Positions 27,772 through 30,215 of a DNA stretch of 30,215 bases are shown piece after piece (positions within the stretch are counted from its first letter, which is position 1; each line of letters starts with the position of its first letter). Under the pieces are notes generated by a model. That model saw only the letters and a program-made list of their open reading frames with translations, searched no databases and had not been told where the DNA came from. The DNA lies in NCBI GenBank assembly GCA_949123685.1, contig CASBHZ010000034.1, positions 1 to 30,215 of the forward strand, given 5' to 3'. Both the position numbers and the translations under genes were made by a program. The DNA comes from an uncultured Bacteroidales bacterium (GTDB lineage: Bacteria; Bacteroidota; Bacteroidia; Bacteroidales; Muribaculaceae).

Positions 27772-27924
27772 GAAGCTGTTTAAAAATATTACTTTATGTC
27801 CGGCTCTCTTTTGTTAAAATCCATTCGCGGCGCAGTCACATAGCCCGCTATGCTCCTTTGCCTTAAATGAATTTTATTCAAAAGAGAGCCGCCCCAAATT
27901 TCACAGTTATTTTTAAACAACTTC
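27772..27924. repeat. 153-bp MITE-like inverted-repeat element
   Basis: Terminal arms GAAGCTGTTTAAAAATA and TATTTTTAAACAACTTC, internal arms beginning CGGCTCTCTTTTG (27801) and ending CAAAAGAGAGCCG (27891), and a central CATAGC-CC-GCTATG (27839-27852). No transposase is encoded. Its ends match half of the GAAGTTGTTTAAACAACTTC palindromes found elsewhere in the window. Confidence 0.75.
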
Positions 27925-28074
27925 TTTATCGTTAAGAGCGAGTTCGATTCCATAAAGTTCAAAATGTTCTCTAAACTTGTCAAAGAACTCTTTTGCCGAT
28001 TTGACCCCGGTTTCTTTGATATATCTGACATAACATTCCCGCCGTTTTTTGAACTATGGAATTGGATTTTTCAT
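27913..28074 (-). pseudogene. small gene with in-frame stop, unknown
   Basis: A 53-codon frame from the ATG at 28074 (MKNPIP, then TAG at 28056-28054) that continues as FKKRRECYVRYIKETGVKSA, FFDKFREHFELYGIELALN and DKEVV before TAA. The composition after the stop looks like a genuine amphipathic helical protein, unlike the other frames here. The last codons lie in the end of the MITE-like element, so the insertion may have supplied the present C-terminus. The alternative frame 27789-28031 reads through the repeat and is less convincing. No family is recognised. The piece lies just downstream of the FtsZ-domain gene on the same strand. Confidence 0.35.
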
Positions 28075-28096
28075 TTCCACCGTATAAATAAGGCTG

Positions 28097-28501
28097 TTAA
28101 ATAGTGTTTGAAGCGACAATAACCACTTTGAATGATTCGCCTAAAGAATCGTCGTTCGTGATACCCCATCTAACATCGATATCGGGATTTGCTTCCGACA
28201 AAGCAGAAGGAACTACAGAGATTTCCGTCATGTTTGGCTGTCTTTTGCCACAATGAAAACTAATAAGGAGACTTTTTATTTTATCAATAGAGTAAGGCAG
28301 CTCATTTATCGCCTTCGTAAAAGCTTCTTCAACTTTAGAGTCAGTCCCTGTAGTTATCCAATTTTCTCCCTCTGCTGACAGAACGCCGATAACATCATCT
28401 TTATCCAAATTGATGAATCCATTTGATTCTACAATCGCGTCAAGTTCTTTGATGTCACCATAAACATCGTAGCCATTCCAATTTGAAAGTTCAGTATCCA
28501 T
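28097..28501 (-). CDS. stand-alone FtsZ C-terminal-domain-like protein
   Basis: A 134-residue soluble protein that aligns by eye with the C-terminal domain of FtsZ. GFINLDKDDVIGVL (28-41) corresponds to the end of helix H7 and the T7 loop (NVDFADV in E. coli). Asn31, Asp33 and Asp36 stand for the catalytic-loop Asn207, Asp209 and Asp212. Further matches are EEAFTKAINELPYSIDKIKSLLISF (helix and strand) and DIDVRWGITNDDSLGESFKVVIVAS (like EVIWGTAIDDTLGEEVKITVLATGF). The GTP-binding N-terminal domain, including GGGTGTG, is absent, as is the C-terminal tail that binds FtsA. No ftsZ or dcw gene is nearby, so this is not a broken main copy. A regulator or cap of FtsZ filaments is inferred; no function is proven. 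Confidence 0.7.
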   Translation of the reverse strand: MDTELSNWNGYDVYGDIKELDAIVESNGFINLDKDDVIGVLSAEGENWITTGTDSKVEEAFTKAINELPYSIDKIKSLLISFHCGKRQPNMTEISVVPSALSEANPDIDVRWGITNDDSLGESFKVVIVASNTI

Positions 28502-28874
28502 ATCTTTAAATTATAAGTAAGTAGGCTGTGCGTATCTCTTCTCTTCAGGTAAATTTCCGACAGTGCGCAGAGCACATTGTCGCTCAGCGGATTGCAAACA
28601 TTAGAAAACAGCCCCCAAATGCTCCGTTTTTACCTTCTGAAAATCGCTTTCTCCGCCCCTCCTGGGCCTGCGTTTTTGTATCGGCAAATGCCTTTCTGTC
28701 ATTCGCGATTAGGCTTGAAGCGCATGTCGGCCAAAGGCATGTGCGCGGTGGCTAAGCCATCAAGACTCACCGCAAAGGTAACTATTTTCAGGGAAATATC
28801 CTAATTGGATTTGGTCAGTTCAAAGATTATTTATAACTTTATCACCATGGTAATAATTACTGCAGTAATAAAAT
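28502..28874. other. 373-bp intergenic region with GC-rich conserved-looking core
   Basis: This lies between the divergent FtsZ-domain gene and the ATPase gene. The core, about 28577-28800, is richer in GC than its surroundings and can form long-range stems (ATGCCTTT 28688-28695 with AAAGGCAT 28733-28740). One frame gives a short peptide ending MSAKGMCAVAKPSRLTAKVT. I remember this string from small hypothetical ORFs predicted repeatedly in Bacteroides and Prevotella genomes, which suggests a widespread repeat or structured RNA rather than a gene. This could not be checked here. No start context or promoter supports translation. Confidence 0.4.
28839..28869 (+). promoter_or_regulatory. two adjoining palindromes before the ATPase gene
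   Basis: TTATCACCATGGTAATAA (28839-28856, palindromic except one symmetric mismatch pair) is directly followed by ATTACTGCAGTAAT (28856-28869, perfect). The second ends 6 bases before the ATG. The two are spaced about 14 bases centre to centre, as paired operator half-elements often are. Confidence 0.5.
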
Positions 28875-30206
28875 ATGAAGTTCTATAATCGCACTAAGGA
28901 AATAGAGGAACTAAAGCGGATACAAGGGCGAGCCTTTGAATCTCGGTCAAGAATGACAGTGATAACCGGCCGGCGTCGCATCGGTAAGACATCGCTTGCT
29001 CTGCGTGCCACGCAAGGGGAGTATCCTACAGTATATCTTTTTGTCAGTCGTAAAAATGAGGCAGCCCTGTGCGAAGAGTTCGTCGGATTAATCTCGACAT
29101 CTCTCAACTGTTATGTACCATCGGAGATAAAAACTTTCAAGGCGCTGTTTCATATGATGATGGAACTTGCAAAGGCCCGTAAGTTTAATCTGATTATTGA
29201 TGAATTTCAAGAATTTTTCAATATTAACCCATCGGTATTCAGCGATATGCAGAATATTTGGGATATGTACCGCAACGATACGAACGTGAATCTTCTGCTG
29301 ATGGGTTCGGTGTATTCGATGATGCACAAGATTTTTGAAAGTTACCATGAACCATTGTTCGGCAGAGCGGATGCTACTATACGTCTGTCAGGTTTCGGGA
29401 CGGAAACCATGAAGGAGATTATGCGTGATTTCCGTCCGGACTACAACAATGATGAACTGCTTGCTTTTTACTGCCTTACCGGAGGTGTGCCGAAATATAT
29501 CGAACTATTGTGCGAGGATACCGATTTGTCTATTGACGGGATTTTCAACTATGTAGTCAGGGAAAATTCTCCGTTTATATATGAAGGACGCAATCTGCTG
29601 ATAGAAGAATTCGGCAAGGATCATGGGTTATATTTCTCAGTTCTCAGCTGTATAGCATCAGGGACAAACACCCAGGGGGCGATTGAAAGTGCATTAGGGG
29701 GCGTGACTGTGGCAGGCCATCTGAAGCGATTGATTGAGGATTACTCACTAATCAAACGGGTGCGTCCGATTATGTCGAAGCCACGCTCTCAGAATGTGCA
29801 GTATGAGATAACCGACAATTTCTTGAAATTCTGGTTCAACTATTTTGACCGCAACCAAACACTGGTTGAAATGGGTAACTACGACCGCCTTCGTGAAATT
29901 GTCGTATCAGATTATCCGACATATTCCGGTCATATTCTTGAAAAATACTTCCGGCTCAAAATGATGGAAAGCCATGAGTACGTTAACATCGGCTCGTGGT
30001 GGGAGCGCAAAAAGGGCAAGGAAGCCAACGAAATAGATATAGTCGGCATCAAGACAGATGACAAAACCGCTGTAGTCGCTGAAGTGAAACGTCAGCACCG
30101 TAACTACGACCATAAGTTATTCATGGATAAAATAGAGCGTATCAAGTCATGCCTCCTCATGAAATATGATATCGAGGCAAAGTTATTGACTTTGGAGGAT
30201 ATGTAA
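28875..30206 (+). CDS. ATPase with DUF234 nuclease-like C-terminus
   Basis: A 443-residue cytoplasmic protein of the archaeal-ATPase/DUF234 type (AAA-like STAND relatives). Walker A is GRRRIGKT (32-39) and Walker B is LIIDEFQEF (Asp109, Glu110). A sensor-like LLLMGSVYSMM and the GGVPKYIELL segment follow, then a winged-helix region (about 240-330). The DUF234 domain has the PD-(D/E)xK spacing Asp388 in NEIDIVGI, then Glu403-x-Lys405 in VAEVKRQ. Members are abundant in archaea and Bacteroidetes and their role is not settled; defence or DNA transactions are suggested. The gene is complete, ending 9 bases before the window edge, and its ATG follows two adjoining palindromes. Confidence 0.9.
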   Translation: MKFYNRTKEIEELKRIQGRAFESRSRMTVITGRRRIGKTSLALRATQGEYPTVYLFVSRKNEAALCEEFVGLISTSLNCYVPSEIKTFKALFHMMMELAKARKFNLIIDEFQEFFNINPSVFSDMQNIWDMYRNDTNVNLLLMGSVYSMMHKIFESYHEPLFGRADATIRLSGFGTETMKEIMRDFRPDYNNDELLAFYCLTGGVPKYIELLCEDTDLSIDGIFNYVVRENSPFIYEGRNLLIEEFGKDHGLYFSVLSCIASGTNTQGAIESALGGVTVAGHLKRLIEDYSLIKRVRPIMSKPRSQNVQYEITDNFLKFWFNYFDRNQTLVEMGNYDRLREIVVSDYPTYSGHILEKYFRLKMMESHEYVNIGSWWERKKGKEANEIDIVGIKTDDKTAVVAEVKRQHRNYDHKLFMDKIERIKSCLLMKYDIEAKLLTLEDM

Positions 30207-30215
30207 TGAAGATAC

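Noticed and set aside
27789..28031. 80-codon minus-strand ORF
   Set aside because: About half of it is read through the MITE-like repeat, and the competing frame in the same place looks more like real protein.
28528..28804. Two overlapping 75-codon ORFs
   Set aside because: They are in different frames of a GC-rich structured segment with no promoter or initiation context. I treat it as non-coding.

Overview
The window looks like a chromosome segment from a gut Bacteroidales species, possibly Muribaculaceae or a Bacteroides relative. The evidence is several Bacteroidetes sigma-ABfr promoters (TTTG, about 20 bases, TAnnTTTG), A/T-rich start contexts without Shine-Dalgarno sequences, fimbrillin/DUF5119 surface lipoproteins, GH97/GH29/GH53 glycosidases with signal peptides, and many short palindromic intergenic repeats. 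The family-level placement is an inference. I see no rRNA, tRNA or CRISPR array and no intact transposase.

Layout. 1-1100: a degenerate gene end and two small membrane proteins. 1100-8500: valS with a hairpin-rich leader, a GH53 endo-galactanase with a T9SS-like C-terminal tail, a GH97 glycosidase with the SusB (inverting) residue pattern, and a low-molecular-weight tyrosine phosphatase. 8500-11740 (minus strand): a fimbrillin/DUF5119 lipoprotein pair and a two-TM potassium channel. 11740-12530: about 800 bp without genes, carrying a 98-bp hairpin repeat twice around a 247-bp nested palindrome; a third copy of the repeat lies at 5340. 12530-16330: a YfcE-like phosphoesterase, a GH29 alpha-L-fucosidase with a terminator-like hairpin in its leader, and a secreted alpha/beta hydrolase. 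16340-19600: lrgAB, bioB and a DUF362 lipoprotein. 19880-22160: a PepSY-like protein, a PerR-type regulator with rubrerythrin behind a PerR-box-like operator, and a META lipoprotein. 22238-25101: an SF1 helicase with a nuclease-like C-terminus, split by a one-base frameshift. 25266-25790: a GNAT acetyltransferase. 26057-30206: an accessory stretch with an AbiEi/AbiEii toxin-antitoxin pair, a MITE-like repeat, a broken small gene, a stand-alone FtsZ C-terminal-domain protein, and an ATPase with a DUF234 nuclease-like domain. The 266 bp before abiEi (25791-26056) hold only the abiEi promoter.

How the genes work together. perR-rbr is an oxidative-stress operon that probably regulates itself. The glycosidases (galactan, alpha-glucoside, fucose) are solitary genes without SusC/SusD partners and could trim dietary or host glycans. 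The fimbrillin pair contributes surface lipoproteins. The right end resembles a defence or mobile-element-associated island.

The most unusual item is the 134-residue FtsZ C-terminal-domain protein at 28097-28501. It keeps the T7-loop Asn/Asp/Asp residues but has no GTP-binding domain. Also notable are several long perfect palindromes between convergent genes and a recurring palindrome centred on GTTTAAAC.
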